64,000 bases of DNA from Gracilariopsis chorda (GCA_003194525.1 NBIV01000139.1:1-64000); one strand, 5' to 3'; positions 52,682 through 64,000 are shown, counted from the stretch's first letter. Program-made: numbers and translations. The notes: a model not told the origin generated them from the sequence alone.

Positions 52682-55600
52682 TTACCCGACTTGGGCATTA
52701 ACCAGCGTGGCTGGGGCTGCAGTTCCCGTATGACGGTGGTATCGCACGACCTGCGATCGTGGGAGGTGTTCAATTGGCTCCCACGTATCCCCACTGGGGT
52801 CATACCCGTACCAGCGGACGCGGTATTGTAGAATACCATCCTGGTCCCAGGTGTGTCCGACAAGTCGGTCTAATACGAACTCTCGTTCGTAGACCTGCCG
52901 GCCGTGCCGGGTGGTGGTTGTATTCCCTTGCGAGGGTTGTCCGCTGCGCGGTATATTACCCCCTATCCGGGTTGTCGGCGATGTCTCCGGCGTTGCCGTG
53001 CGCTGTCCTAATGGCCGCTGCTCATGCGGGAAAATATCCCTCAAGAGGGTGTGTGGGGTCACGGTTTCCACCGGCAAGTCGTTCCCCAGAGGGATGTCGT
53101 TATTCCCGTCTTCACGGTAGGCCGGGCGAACCGCCAACCGGCGGGGGACTTGAACTCCGCGAGTGCGGTCTTCTTCGCGAACCGCGAGCTTGCGGGGTTC
53201 TTGCCGCGTATGCGGGAACGGCGTTTGCGACATCCCCTGCGGGGTCCCGTGCGACACGGTGATTGGTAAGCGTTCCGCCTCCCTGCCAGGTGCACGAGCG
53301 CTCTGCACCATACGTTCCGGCGACGCCGTGGTGTCCCCGGTTACTGACGGGTTGCCTGGGGCTAACTCCAGTACACCGGTATTTTGGTTAAAATTCCCCT
53401 TTGGGGGGTGCCGGGCAGGTGCCGATGACACCCTTTTCAGGGGAATTGCCGCTAAGCGCGGTGCACCATCTCCATGACGAGGAGCAGCGTCCGGTCCGAC
53501 CGGTTTCGGGCGTGCGATGGCGCGCGTTTTTCCCGAGTTCCTCAGTTCTTCGCCGCAGCGTTGCGGGGGTCGGCGAAAATTATTCCCCGGAGCGGGGGCT
53601 TCCGCCAATGGCGGCTTCGATGCATCCCTCTGCTCAGGGGGTTGGGGGCAATCTTCACCATACTCCCGTATCGGGGATCCTGCCCTAACAGGGGTGTGCG
53701 GTAGTTGCGCTTCAACTTCCCGTGTGGCACGGTATATTTCCCGCGTTTGTGGCGATGCCTCCGGGGATGGATCGGGCGATTGCATTTCCGCTGCTGCGGT
53801 ATTGGAGGGAGGCTTCTCGTTTTCCCGTGACAAACGGTGTATTTGCCCCTTTTGCGGGGCCTGCGCGTCTGGTTCCTGTTGCACAGCACTGCCCGAGAAC
53901 GGGGGATTAGTGTCGCGTGACATACTCCGTGCTCCACGGCCAGTGTTCCGTATGTTACGGTGTGTTTCCCGTTGCGACGGCAATATCGTTCCTCGAAAAC
54001 GAGTGTTCTCCTCCCCCTCCTTAGACGGAGCGGCGGGATAAGGGATAACATTCCCCGCCTGGCGGGTATAAATGCGCGCCAGTGGGGCAGGCGTGGTAGG
54101 GGCGGGCGCTGAGAGGCCCGAATTACCCGGCTGAGCCGGTGAGTCCGACAGGGTCTGTAGGTCTGAGAGTCCCCGTCTGGGCTGTGGTATTACCGTAAGC
54201 CTAGTACTCCCGGATGATTCCGGTGTTGCAGAGTCCGTAGAAACGGGGTTGCCTGGATCCAGGACTACCTCTGACGAGGGAGGAGGGGCAAGGACAACAC
54301 GATCACGGGAGATCCGTTCGTGCGTGTCGCCCATCTCTACCACGACAGTGTCGGTGTTCACAGAGATGACCTTGAATGGTCCATCCGCCACAGGCGAGAG
54401 TTTATGGCGCTTCTCCCGTTCCGGGTTGTAGTACTCCTTCCTTATGAAGATGTAGTTATTCGCCCGAATCGGGGACGGTTTCCCTCGCAAGCGAGCATCA
54501 AAATCCCGCTTGTAAGCCGCTTGGGCCCGTGCCATCGACATCCACGCAGCGGGGACCAGCTTGGAAAGCCATTGCTTCCATTGCTGCCGGTAGATACCCA
54601 CTGATGGGAAATTGTCCAAGGTAGCTTGGGGTTCCAGCGCCACAGGCGGGGGTGTTCTAGATAGAACCAACTCGAAAGGCGAAACTCCGGTTGTCCGGTG
54701 TACCTGCGTATTGTACGCGTAGGTTACCGCATCAGCGTACATGTCCCAGTTCTTTGGGTGGTCTGCGACGTAGGAACGTAACGCCGCGAGTAACGTCCGG
54801 TTAAACCGTTCAACTTGCCCATTACATTGGGGGTGGTAGGTAGTCGTGAACAAGTTCTTGACATCCAGGATGCGACAAACATCCTGGAAGAACTTGCTCA
54901 CGAACTGTTTCCCGTTATCGGAGAGCACCTTCACAGGGGGACCGTAGACGAAAATCCAGTGCGTCACCACAGCCTGGGCCACCGTGAGAGCGGTTATCCT
55001 CCGAAGAGGGACAGTCCGTACCAGCTTAGAAAAGCGGTCGGTAATGACAAGTAGAAACTTGTTTCCACGTTTCGTGGTGAGTAATGGTCCGAGAATATCG
55101 ATCGCGATAAACTCGAGCGGCGCCCTTGCGGGGAATAGTTTCATCTTCTTCGCATTTTTGCGGAGCTTGACGCGATTCTTCGCGCATTCGCTACAAAACC
55201 GCACGGTTGCGTAGCAATCCACCGCCATGGCGGGCCAATAGAAATCCCTTTGCAGGGTTAGGTAGAGTTTCCTCCCACCTGGGTGACCTCCAATGGGGGC
55301 GTAGTGTGATAGATGTAACATCCGCGACTGCAGGGAATGAGGTACTACAATCTGTGGGCGGGCTTCGACCTTCCTTACGAGGTAGCCTTTGTCGTTTACC
55401 CCGAAAGGGAGATCTTCACCACCGTTGATACGGGCACGAATCCTCGTACAGAATGGGTCGCCGAATTGTTCTCGGATCATTTCTTCCGGTGATACCGGTA
55501 CAAAGTTTCCCGGTAACGGGTTCTCAGATTCATCTCGCGATGCGAGTAGTTCGTCAAAGTCAGCATCCTCGTCCCAGTTTTCTGGCCTAGCCTCGACGGC

Positions 55601-58199
55601 ACATTCCGGATCATCCGGGTCTATAGCCATGAAACATGGGACTTCATCATCCTCCGTTGGGAGTGCTTCCCCACTTGTGGGTAAACGCGACAGGGCATCG
55701 GCTTGGGTGTTCTGCGCGCCCTTTTTATAAATGACTTGAAAGTCATATTCCGCGAGGCGGAGTCTCCAGCGCATGAGGCGTCCCGACGGGTTGGAGATAT
55801 TCATCAACCACCTCAATGAGGAATGATCCGTGTACACGGTGAAGTGAACTCCCATAAGGTAGGGGCGCAGAGTGGTCATCGCCCATACGACGGCGAGGCA
55901 CTCTTTCTCCGATACGGAGTAGTTCCGCTCATGAACATTGAGCGAGCGCGACCAATAACCGATTGGGTGTCGTTCCCACTGGGGGTGGTTTGAAAAAGAG
56001 CACACCCGACTTGGTAGTCGCTCGAGTCCGTATCTACGGAGTATGGCAACCCAAGTTTTGGGAGATGTAGGATTGGTGCTGATGTGACAGCCTCCTTCAG
56101 GGAGTTAAAAGCTTTCGATTGCTCGGGCGTAAATGTTCCCAGTTTTGGGGGTTCCCTTTTCGTAACAACGCGTTCAGGGGCGCCGCGGTATCCGAAAAGT
56201 TCGGGATAAACCGTCGATAGACGTTGAAAAGCCCCAAAACGGGGCGCAGTTCCGTTTGAGTACGGGGCTCTTTTGCCTCAACGAGGGATTTGACTCGAGC
56301 TTTCTCTATCGCTAACCGTCCAGGACGGATAATGTGACCCAGATACTTCACAGTATCTGTGAAAAACTCGCATTTCCTCAACTTGAGGGTAATTCCCGCA
56401 TCGCGGAGTACGGTCAGCACGTCTCGGACGTGAGTGAGATGGTCGTCCAACGAGTTGGAGAAGATGATAATATCATCAAGGTAGACCAGAAAACTACGCC
56501 ACTTAGAGCGGTTGAGTAGAATATCTACTGCACGATGGAAGGTGGCTGGGGCGTTGGTCAGCCCAAGTGGCATCTGCTTGAAGTGGTAGGTCCCTGCGTG
56601 GCAGGTGAATGCGGTTTTGTCGCGATCCTCCTGTCTGACAGGTACTTGCCAATATCCATAATTGGCATCGAGAGCCGTGAAAACGGTGGCGTCTCCGAGG
56701 GATTCAATACATTCGTCCATACGAGGGATAGGGTACGTGTCCCTAACAGTCACGGCATTGAGCCGGCGGTAGTCGACACAGAACCTCCAGGTTCCGTCAG
56801 CCTTCAAAGCCAGTACAACTGGGGATGCCCAGGGTGATTGAGCGGGCTCAATCACACCTGCGCGGAGCATCTTGTCCACTTGGGACTGCTCCTCTTCCCG
56901 AGCTTTGGGACCTGCCCTGTAAGGGGGTTGTGCAACCGGTCGCGCACCGGGGATTAAATCTCTCCGGTGTTCCGTTGCATTAATCTCGTCAAGCGAGCCA
57001 TCCCACATTGTGGTGAATTCCCGTAACATTGTACGGAGTTTGTCGCGGTGGGACTCTGGCACGTGGCTAAAATACAGCACTTCAAGTGCCTTTTCCGGAT
57101 CAATCCGGTCGTTGCTCGATGGAGCATTGTCCTGTGGAACAGGTGTGGTTCGCAATTCCGAGTTACTCGGTGTGTTCGACGCTGAAGTAGCGGTTTCATC
57201 CCCCTCCTTAGACTTGACGTCTTCGGACGGCGGGACGAACTCCTCAGAAGAGGTGGTAACTCCGAGTACATCGGCGGCTGTCATCTTTGTTGGCAGCATT
57301 CCCATAGGATGGGGGGTTACACTCCCAATTACTTGGTGCTTCACCAGATACTGGGGGTGTTTGCCAAGGTTGGCAACCAATATCCGGAAAGGAACATCCG
57401 GGGAAATGGAGACAGTTCCATTGGCCAGCGCCAGCTGGGACTTCTCGTACAACGAGGCGAGGGGTTGTATAACCCGAAGACCGTGTTGACGGGAATTTAT
57501 CTGCACCCAGACCTGGGACTCAGCCGGTATAGAAACCGAGGCAGCGACGCGGAGCTTGGTGGACTCGCGGGACGCGTGCGGTGGTTCCTGCGCAGCAGGG
57601 AGCGGAACCTGTTTCCGAGAGGTCCGCTTTAGCGGGCGGCGAACAATTGGAACCGACGATCCGTCGTCAAGTTCTACACGCCTGAGGCGGGGCCTGATTG
57701 CGTCGACAAATCTGTCGCAGTAATCACATCTCAGTATGCCTGGTGCTGCCAATGAACGGCAAACGATGAAGTCCAACTTCACCACAGAGGTACCAAGTCT
57801 CACGACGAGGTCCACTGTGCCCACCGTTTGTAACGGATTGTTGTTCGCATCCAAAATGTCGGGTGCCGCGTCAGAGCGGATACGAGACCGCACAAGCGGG
57901 GGTAACAATGATTCCACAACAAAGTTGGGGCCTGCACCTGTATCCGGGACGGTGAGAAACCTCACCATAAACTGGGGATCAAGGCCAAGGGCGGCATAGA
58001 CCTTATAATTGCGCTTGGCCAAGACCAAGACTCTACCGGGAATCCGGGGATTTTTACTCCGTATCCACCGGCGACGCAACACACCGTGGTGCGCAGAGTC
58101 CGCGTCAGCGGTGTCTTTCCTCGAGAGGACTTTCACTGGGGAGCGAGGCGAGGACGCCTCGGGCGCCAACAGCCTCGTTTTCGAGGACGCCTCTCCCAA
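52682..58199 (-). other. pol region of the chromovirus: protease, RT, RNase H, integrase, chromodomain
   Basis: In order on the minus strand: an aspartic protease with a DTGA active site (about 57.94 kb); reverse transcriptase (about 56.96-56.44 kb) with FVYLDDIIIFS; RNase H (about 56.1-55.7 kb) with YTDHSSLRWLMN; and integrase (about 55.3-54.5 kb) with an HHCC zinc region, the DDE aspartates in AIDILGPLL and VLSDNGKQF, and the glutamate in NGQVERFNRTL. A GPF-like module follows at about 54.4 kb, then a Pro/Arg/Thr-rich linker of roughly 460 residues, and a C-terminal chromodomain (about 52.89-52.72 kb, QYRVRWYGYDPSGDTWEP). This is the chromovirus order. Fossil copy with a small number of breaks. 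Confidence 0.93.
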
Positions 58200-58399
58200 A
58201 AGGGGAGACTCCCTCAGTTAGTTTTCCGCCATCGGCGGTGGGTTGGTTTCCTCGACAACGAGTGCTTCATCCCGTTGACGGGGGTTTCTATCCGCATAAG
58301 CGGGGGTTGCAACGGATGGTTGCGTGATCTCCCGAATCGGGGTGTATGAAGCTTGCCGCGCACGCGGGGTCTGTGGTAGGGCATGGGAAAAGTCCGTTT

Positions 58400-60390
58400 T
58401 AGCACGGAGGTAGGAAGCCGTCGGGACGGAACGTTTCTCCTCTGGAGTGAGGGCCTCATAATTTGCCACCACCTTGGCCATATCCTTCAGTGAACAAATA
58501 CACTGAGGGGAGGTATGGACATGGGCAGAACATAGGTGGCAAATTAGAGCCAACACCACGACACGCGGATTATTATTCCGAGTATCGGAGAAGCGAACTG
58601 CAGGGCGGGTGTCAGTCCATCCAGGCCGTTGGTAACGGGATTGACCGTTTGAAAACGGGAGTCGTTGGGGTTGGACCCGACCGTTACCACCTTATAGAAC
58701 GGGATCTTCTGTTCCCTTATCACGGGTCATCTCCGTCTTTGATGGCAAATCACTGGTGGGTATCGACACACCATCCCCCTGCACTAAATGCACGGTATCA
58801 AATCCCTGTCCATGGTTCCCATCCGCAGTGAGCGGGAGAGAGGAAGCTTCGCTTTCCAGCAACAACGCCTTGGAGGATTTAGACCGATTGTTCGGAGTTC
58901 TTGCACGAAGTGCATCACCTTCCGCTCAAGCGTGTTGGACTAGCTCAAGGTAGGTGATCCTCTGCTTGTCCTCCCGATAACGGGTAACTACTCCGGATTG
59001 CCGGGTCAAAACCATCGATGAACATGGTACTGCGCTCCCCAGCGGGGTATACGTTACCACATCTGTGGAAAGCCTTGTTAAGGCGCACCGAGTAATCGGT
59101 CTCGGTCTCTCCAGCACGCTGGCGTGTATCTCGCAAAGCAAGGATAGCCTGCTGAATAGCGGTGTTTGTGGCGTAGGAGCGCAGTAGATACTGCACAGCC
59201 TCCGGCCAGCAAGTAACTCCTCCCTCAGAGGCACGAGAAGATCCTCTGACAGAGTTCTATTGGTCCTCCGCCACTCCCCGTAAGAAATATGGTAAAGCCA
59301 AATAGGCTTGTCCCTCATTCATACCGAGGATATCGGCCTCCGCTACAAAGCGGGATAAGAAATCCAGTAGTAGGACTGGGTCCTCTCCAGTAAAATACTG
59401 GTTGCGGAGCGAGAGCTGCATTTGCTTAATGCATTCTCCCACCTTTCCCGTACCACGGGGCGTACGTCCAAGTGACGAGTCTTCGAGCCGGTAGAACCGG
59501 TATGATAAAAGCTTCCGGTAATCCGGGTTTCTCGGTTTCAATTCCCGGAGACCGGGGTGTCTTCTCCCCTTCTGGCGGGTTCGGACCACACCTTCAGTGG
59601 CCGATGACCGCTTCGAGCGGGAGGAGTAGCCTCGCTTCTCGTCCTCCGAGTCGGAGTCCGAGGAGCTCGAGCTAGCCGAATGGTTTCGGGATGAGTCCGA
59701 CGATGTCGAAGAATCGGAGTCCGAATATTTCCGGTGGTGTTTCCGTCGATGACGGCGTTTCTTCTTCCCAGCAAGCTGGTCGTTGTGCGATGCCTCGTTT
59801 ACCAGATCATCCAGGGATGGTTTGTCCATGAGGACGAACTGCTCCAGCGTCTCCAGGCAGGCACCAATCCGATCAAATCGGGCTTCAACTCCTTCGATGA
59901 AGGTGGCGGGTTGTCCCAAACTCTCCAACACGGAGTTGACGTCAGACCGTAAAATACGGAGTTCCTCGGCGACCTCCTTTACGAGGGTTGCCAAGACCAC
60001 CTCTTGGAGGGATTTTAGTTCTCCTACAAGGGTGTCATGGGCGGTCCACAGAGCGCGGACCTGGGATTCCAGGGAATTCCCCTGGGGGGTGTTATCGCCC
60101 GTTCCACGGGGGCTTGAAGCCGCGACAGCGGGAGCAGGCCGGGGTGCCTGGGGCACTGCGGCAACAGCCGGAGTCGATGCTGCATTCCCCTGCGGGGGTG
60201 ATAACGAGGGCAAAAGGAGGTTCCGGGGTTCCCGGTCGGGGGTATCATTCCGCAATGAAGCGGCGCCAGCACGGCTGGAACTTGTCTGTTTAGGGATACG
60301 GGGTACGAACCGAACTTCGGAAGTTTCCGCGTTGTCGCGGGAGCCACTACGCGTCACCAATGGCTCCGCATCGGAGGGATTTCTCGACAT
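58400..60390 (-). other. gag region of the chromovirus
   Basis: It begins with MSRNPSDAEP and has a Pro/Ala-rich N-terminal part, a helical segment, a Lys/His-rich block followed by a Ser/Asp-rich block (DSDSSTSSDS), a capsid-like core (RLNKAFHRCGNVYP near its end), and a CCHC zinc knuckle (CHLCSAHVHTSPQC) near 58.5 kb. Fossil; the frame is not continuous. Confidence 0.85.
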
Positions 60391-60477
60391 GAGAAAATAC
60401 CGTTACGACGGGAAACGATCACGGAACTTCCGGTGAATGAAAAAAAACCTCGTAAGAGGGAAAACAACAAGAACTGA

Positions 60478-60495
60478 TTCTAGGTCGGGAGACCA
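60478..60495 (-). promoter_or_regulatory. Possible primer-binding site
   Basis: Three bases inside the 5' LTR, the minus strand reads TGGTCTCCCGACC, starting with the TGG that pairs to a tRNA 3' end. Copy A has the similar TGGTCTCCTGAC at the same place. I cannot name the tRNA. Confidence 0.4.
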
Positions 60496-60498
60496 CTT

Positions 60499-61325
60499 TG
60501 TGGTGCAATGCCCCAAAGGGGAAAAACACAGAAAGACGTTCGGGATCTTCCTCTCACGAGGTGAACCCAGTTGGGTAGAGCCCTCCCAGAGGTGTCACGG
60601 CAAAGCCGGTTTGTAAGACCAGGGACACCTGTCGCGACTCGGGCAGGGAGGTGAAGGCGAAGAATCGGTATCCGCGTGAGCGGGGTGTGATCCTCAGTAG
60701 AGGTATGTTTCCACGTAAGTGGGGGTGTGTGAGCGGATGCGCACACGAGGTCCGCGTATAGCGGGAGGTGCTACCCTAAAAAGGGGAAGAAGGAAGGGCG
60801 AAGAGGAGGAAGAGAGGACGAAGTGAGTCGCGAGAGCGACGAACAGATACGGCAATGCCGGTGGACAGGACTCCCTATACAGGGCGAAACACCAATGTGA
60901 TTGGAACAATTATACTCCCAAGGATGGGCTTCTTTAGATGTGCAAGGGGGTTAGATGTCCCGTGGTTTACGGCGTTTCCCTCCAAGGAGAAGTAGAGCAC
61001 GCGCGCAAGCGGCAACAACTAGAGCCAATTCCCCAGGTTGGGGTCCCTTGTTGGGGAAGTTTTACTGGTGCGACGGCAGTGCGCCGTCGCACTAAGTACT
61101 AGCTTCCCAGAAATAGGTGTGAAAATAATAAATAATATTAACTAAAATACTCCACATTTCGTGGCAACATCCACTACTGTGGCCAACCACCAATTGACCC
61201 AAAACCGTGTCCCACGTGTCCATACCCACCATTGTGGGGCGTAGTTCATACACACACTACACAACCGATAATATCGGGAAAACGATCAAGTACCAAGAAT
61301 CCCTCCCTGAGGGCGTTGCACTTCA
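60499..61325 (-). repeat. 5' LTR of the full-length chromovirus
   Basis: It is 827 bp, tgtggtgcaatgcc to gttgcacttca on the + strand, followed directly by the target repeat attac. It contains many short hairpins, the strongest at 61070-61090 (gcgacggc/gccgtcgc). Confidence 0.95.
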
Positions 61326-61330
61326 ATTAC

Positions 61331-61670
61331 GCAGTACGAAATTCGTATCTTTTTCGTGGTACGTTCTAACTGAGTCGGGATTCGACATACGAGCAGCGCT
61401 GGAAACGAGGCAAAGGAACAGATGGAGAGCGAAAACGGAAAAAGCGCAGTCTCTTGCGTCTCCGTCCCCCCGGGCAGGCGGGCTGGGGCCGGCCCTCGTT
61501 TATTGGTATTGGGGTGCGCCGCTGCCTCTGGGGTCGGCGCGAGCAGCGCATGAGGTGCATCAAATTGATTAGGCACGGCCCCGATGGCCTAGGATTGGCC
61601 ACACTCACGAAACTGAGATACGATTATCGTATTGTTTTGAGTTTACGCAACACGAAATTCGTATTCTGGA
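61331..61670. repeat. GC-rich 300-bp segment between two copies of an acgaaattcgtat motif
   Basis: The motif occurs at 61335-61348 and again at 61652-61664, each within a longer similar context (gca-x-x-acgaaattcgtat). Its core is itself palindromic. The DNA between is GC-rich and unlike its flanks. It may be a small insertion or a MITE. It has no coding content that I can support. Confidence 0.4.
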
Positions 61671-61830
61671 CAGATTGAAAATGCTTTCACGGGTTGTTCG
61701 TGGCTATCCAAATGCCACCCACAATATTTCGTCTTTGCCACCGCTGGGCAGGAACTTTCTTTCCGTTCCAACGTCGGCTTCATGAGAACACAGACCACTC
61801 TCTCTCTCAATTTCAAAGAAAAACACTTTT

Positions 61831-62770
61831 GTGGCAAACACGCCCCACCCTTGCACTTTCTTCGACCTTGAAGATGCGGTTATAATTCATGCCACAGTAC
61901 AAAGAAAAAAAGGACAGGCTGAAACCGAAAAGTTATTGCAGCGAACTCGAGAAGTAAAAGCCGTTACCTTCTACTTTAACATCTTTTCAGATCAAGAATG
62001 TCTTAAGAACTTTCGTTTCACAAAGACACATCTCTGCTACATTGCTAATTTGCTTCCTTGGTCATATACAACAAGAAGATATCGTTACACATGTGGTCCG
62101 GTAAATTCAGTATGCATTCTGTGTCACAAACTAACCTCTACAATTCGATGGACAGATGTTGAGAAGTTTTTCGGAATGCATTCCCCCCAGCTAAGCAAGA
62201 TATTTTGGGGGACATGCGAGGTATTCACACAGTTTTTTGAGTACGTTCTCAAAAATCCGTTCGTCAATGATGCAACAGTCAGCGTTACGGTATGCAAATG
62301 CAATCGCCAGTATGGGACGCCCTTACGATCATTGTGTAGGCTTTAGCGACTGCACTAAGATACGAATCCAAAGACGAGGTGGAAATCCTCCACTACAACT
62401 TTCCTGTTATTCAGGTCACAAACGCATGCACTGCTTGGTGTTTTTGACTATACCTACTCCCAATGGGTTGGTGATCGCAATTTACGGTCCTCAAACGGGT
62501 AGTAGTCATAAATAAACATTGCTAAAAGACAGTGGATGGGAGGCAGTGTTACAATCGTCTTTATTTGTTAATCAGATTGAGTTATTTGCTTACGGGGACG
62601 CTGCGTTCTTGCTATGGGCTTGGATGCAATGCCCATTTTAAGCACAGGGTGCAACGGATCTGGAGAGGATTTTTGATCGTAATATGAGGGGTCCCAGAGT
62701 GTGTTTTCAGCATAACTATAAGCATCTAAAGCGATGTTGGACAAGTAATGACTTCGCTATTAATTAGAAG
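61831..62770 (+). pseudogene. PIF/Harbinger transposase (DDE_4 type), broken
   Basis: The N-terminal part has the helical pattern of the family (NFRFTKTHLCYIANLLPW, RYRYTCGPVNSVCILCHKL, WTDVEKFFGMHSPQLSKIFW). The nuclease shows CVGFSDCTKIRI (first D), then CYSGHKRMHCLVFLTIPTPN and IYGPQTGSSHK, where the family has GxxxxxHD. After a stop at 62513-62515 it continues in the same frame with LLKDSGW, ELFAYGDAAF (second D) and RGPRVCFQHNYKHLKRCW, where the third acid would be. There is one frame change near 62.3 kb and at least two stops. Terminal repeats were not found. Confidence 0.7.
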
Positions 62771-63177
62771 GTGCGAAATATTCCAGTCGGCTTACTTTAC
62801 TTAGCCTCCGCAATCCTTCTGAACTTTGGCCTCTGCCGATACGAATCTGGTCAGACAGTACAGTCTTGCAGAGTTGCTCCTCCGTCTTTGGGAGAATACT
62901 TGAGATTTACGTGATTCCAAGACCGGCACAATTTTTTGGTTGTGCGCCCACTGGTCTTTATATGTGCAATAAGCTTTGGAAGGAGAACGTCTTGTGTAAA
63001 GACTTATGCTAAGTATTTTGTTATCATTACGACGAGAACGTCGGCTATATGCACGTCGCACGGAATCTCAGTCCGGGCACGACAATATCCTCCTCAATGA
63101 TCCTACGACTAATGCAGCCCCAAGTTTGGAATATTCATCATGAGATAGCATTGCCTTGGTCGTCTGAAGTACGGTGC
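62771..63177. other. Spacer between the transposase and the minus-strand coiled-coil frame
   Basis: There is no supportable gene. It is possibly internal, non-coding sequence of the PIF/Harbinger element. Confidence 0.35.
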
Positions 63178-63811
63178 TCATAAAACTTGCTGCCTCAGTA
63201 TCGCCTTGACTCCGTTTCTGCGAGCGTTTAAGATAGACATACAGCTTAGTTTCTGCGATCTCGCAGACTGACTCTGACAAAGCCACGGATATGCATGCTT
63301 CTTGATAAAGCAACTATAACTAAGCTGAGTCATCGCATCTGATAAATCTTTCAAGTACGTCTCAAATGCCATATGGTCTTCATTTTGGAGACTTTTAAGT
63401 ACATTCTCCAGATCAACAAGTTGATCCAAGTCTGCTCTCCGTATTGCCAAGTCACCTTGAGCCTTTTCCCTCTCAGCTGTTGTGTTCTGCAGCATGAAAT
63501 CTTCTTGCTGCTTTTCACGCTTTGCAACAAATAACTCCGGTATCGCCGTATTCCAAAGACGATTCAGATCATACAACAATTGCGGAGATACAACGTTCAC
63601 TGTGCGTCGCACCCGGTTCAGTCTTTCCCCGACTTCGTTCCACACTTCGACAGAAATAGGTTCGGACCTTCAATCTTTGGTGGACGTAGACATTTCTGCA
63701 TTGGTAATGTCATTTTCGGCACTTGCCGCTTCCTGTTCTGGTTTTTATACGCTTCTCTGCAGACTCTCTCTCAGCGTCAAGATCATTAAGTTTGTTCCAT
63801 GTGTGGCCTAA
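63178..63811 (-). pseudogene. Myb/SANT-like plus coiled-coil protein, probably broken; possible Harbinger partner
   Basis: The best frame (63645-63178) has no ATG at its start, and related-looking sequence lies just upstream in other frames (WNKLNDLDAERESAEKR near 63.77 kb). The main product begins EVWNEVGERLNRVRRTVNVV, which resembles the W-x-x-V-A-x-x-L-N pattern of Myb/SANT trihelix proteins. It then turns into a long charged coiled coil (KREKQQEDFMLQ, then KAQGDLAIRRADLDQLVD). PIF/Harbinger elements usually carry such a Myb-like second gene, and this one faces the transposase tail to tail. The link is inferred from position and pattern. Confidence 0.4.
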
Positions 63812-64000
63812 GTTCTGGTTTTCTGTTTTGGTTTTATCTGCTCCAAGTCCCAATTTTCATCTTCTGATCACTCGTGGTTTACGGCAGAACCTAAAATGTC
63901 GATGGAATTCTTTTTTTTCCGAACGGGTAGTCTCAATTCCATTGCTACCCCGGGGAGTCTGGTAAGGGCCCCAGCAGCCTATAACACTTCCCTCTGCACC
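63812..64000. other. Window end, nothing recognised
   Basis: No gene or repeat could be supported in the last 190 bases. Confidence 0.4.

Larger units (their letters stand above)
49826..61325 (-). mobile_element. Full-length Ty3/gypsy chromovirus (11.5 kb), target duplication attac
   Basis: LTRs of 827 bp lie at 49826-50652 (3') and 60499-61325 (5'), and the identical 5-bp repeat attac flanks them at 49821-49825 and 61326-61330. Order on the minus strand is 5' LTR, gag, protease, reverse transcriptase, RNase H, integrase, long linker, chromodomain, then a separate antisense gene region (+ strand), polypurine tract and 3' LTR. By eye the LTRs differ at about 15 of 827 positions (roughly 98% alike), so the insertion is young relative to the other copies in the window. 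Treated as a fossil: the structure is complete, but gag-pol is broken a few times. Confidence 0.95.

Noticed and set aside
52759-54041. Several + strand open frames opposite the integrase-chromodomain linker
   Set aside because: They are shadows of the low-complexity linker on the other strand. Unlike the 50.7-52.5 kb region, the minus strand is plainly coding here.

Overview
The window looks like nuclear DNA of a photosynthetic eukaryote with compact, intron-poor genes; a red alga is my best guess but is not proven. The grounds are mostly single-exon genes, a few short GT..AG introns with CTAAC-like branch points, plastid-type leaders on several proteins, two HCF173-like (SDR plus CIA30) proteins, a starch/glycogen-binding CBM48 protein, and large Ty3/gypsy chromoviruses next to Tc1, pogo-like and PIF/Harbinger DNA transposons. 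I saw no rRNA, tRNA or CRISPR.

Layout. (1) 1-11.4 kb is a transposon-rich area: the 5' part of a chromovirus running off the left edge (to 3374), a solo LTR with target duplication ggact (3507-4359), a dead Tc1 element (5425-6795), a pogo-like element (about 7.0-9.3 kb), and an unclassified transposase remnant cut by a second solo LTR with duplication actat (9405-10244). (2) 13-47 kb is a host gene island: a coiled-coil/RGG protein, an RRM-like protein, DPM1, an S4-domain protein, a patatin lipase, two tandem CIA30 paralogues, elongin C, an ER-retained FkbM-type methyltransferase, a KsgA/Dim1 rRNA dimethylase, a secreted protein, a TauE/SafE transporter, a split glycine-rich gene whose intron holds a CBM48 gene, and a large secreted Ser/Pro/Arg-rich repeat protein. 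(3) 48.4-64 kb is transposons again: a Tc1 element with clear inverted repeats, a full-length 11.5-kb chromovirus (49826-61325, duplication attac), and a broken PIF/Harbinger transposase with a possible Myb-like partner.

The host genes do not form an operon or single pathway. Several serve organelles or the secretory route: DPM1 (dolichol-phosphate mannose at the ER), the KDEL-tailed methyltransferase (ER lumen), the HCF173-like pair, S4 protein and KsgA (probably plastid or mitochondrial RNA and translation), the lipase and the glycine-rich protein (lipid metabolism or traffic), and CBM48 (starch).

The observations I rate highest are the short hairpins that stud the whole chromovirus family, in LTRs and in coding regions alike; the antisense accessory gene between pol and the 3' LTR; the very long linker before the chromodomain; the same-strand CBM48 gene inside an intron, with a stop/start overlap; and the KDEL tail on an FkbM-type methyltransferase.
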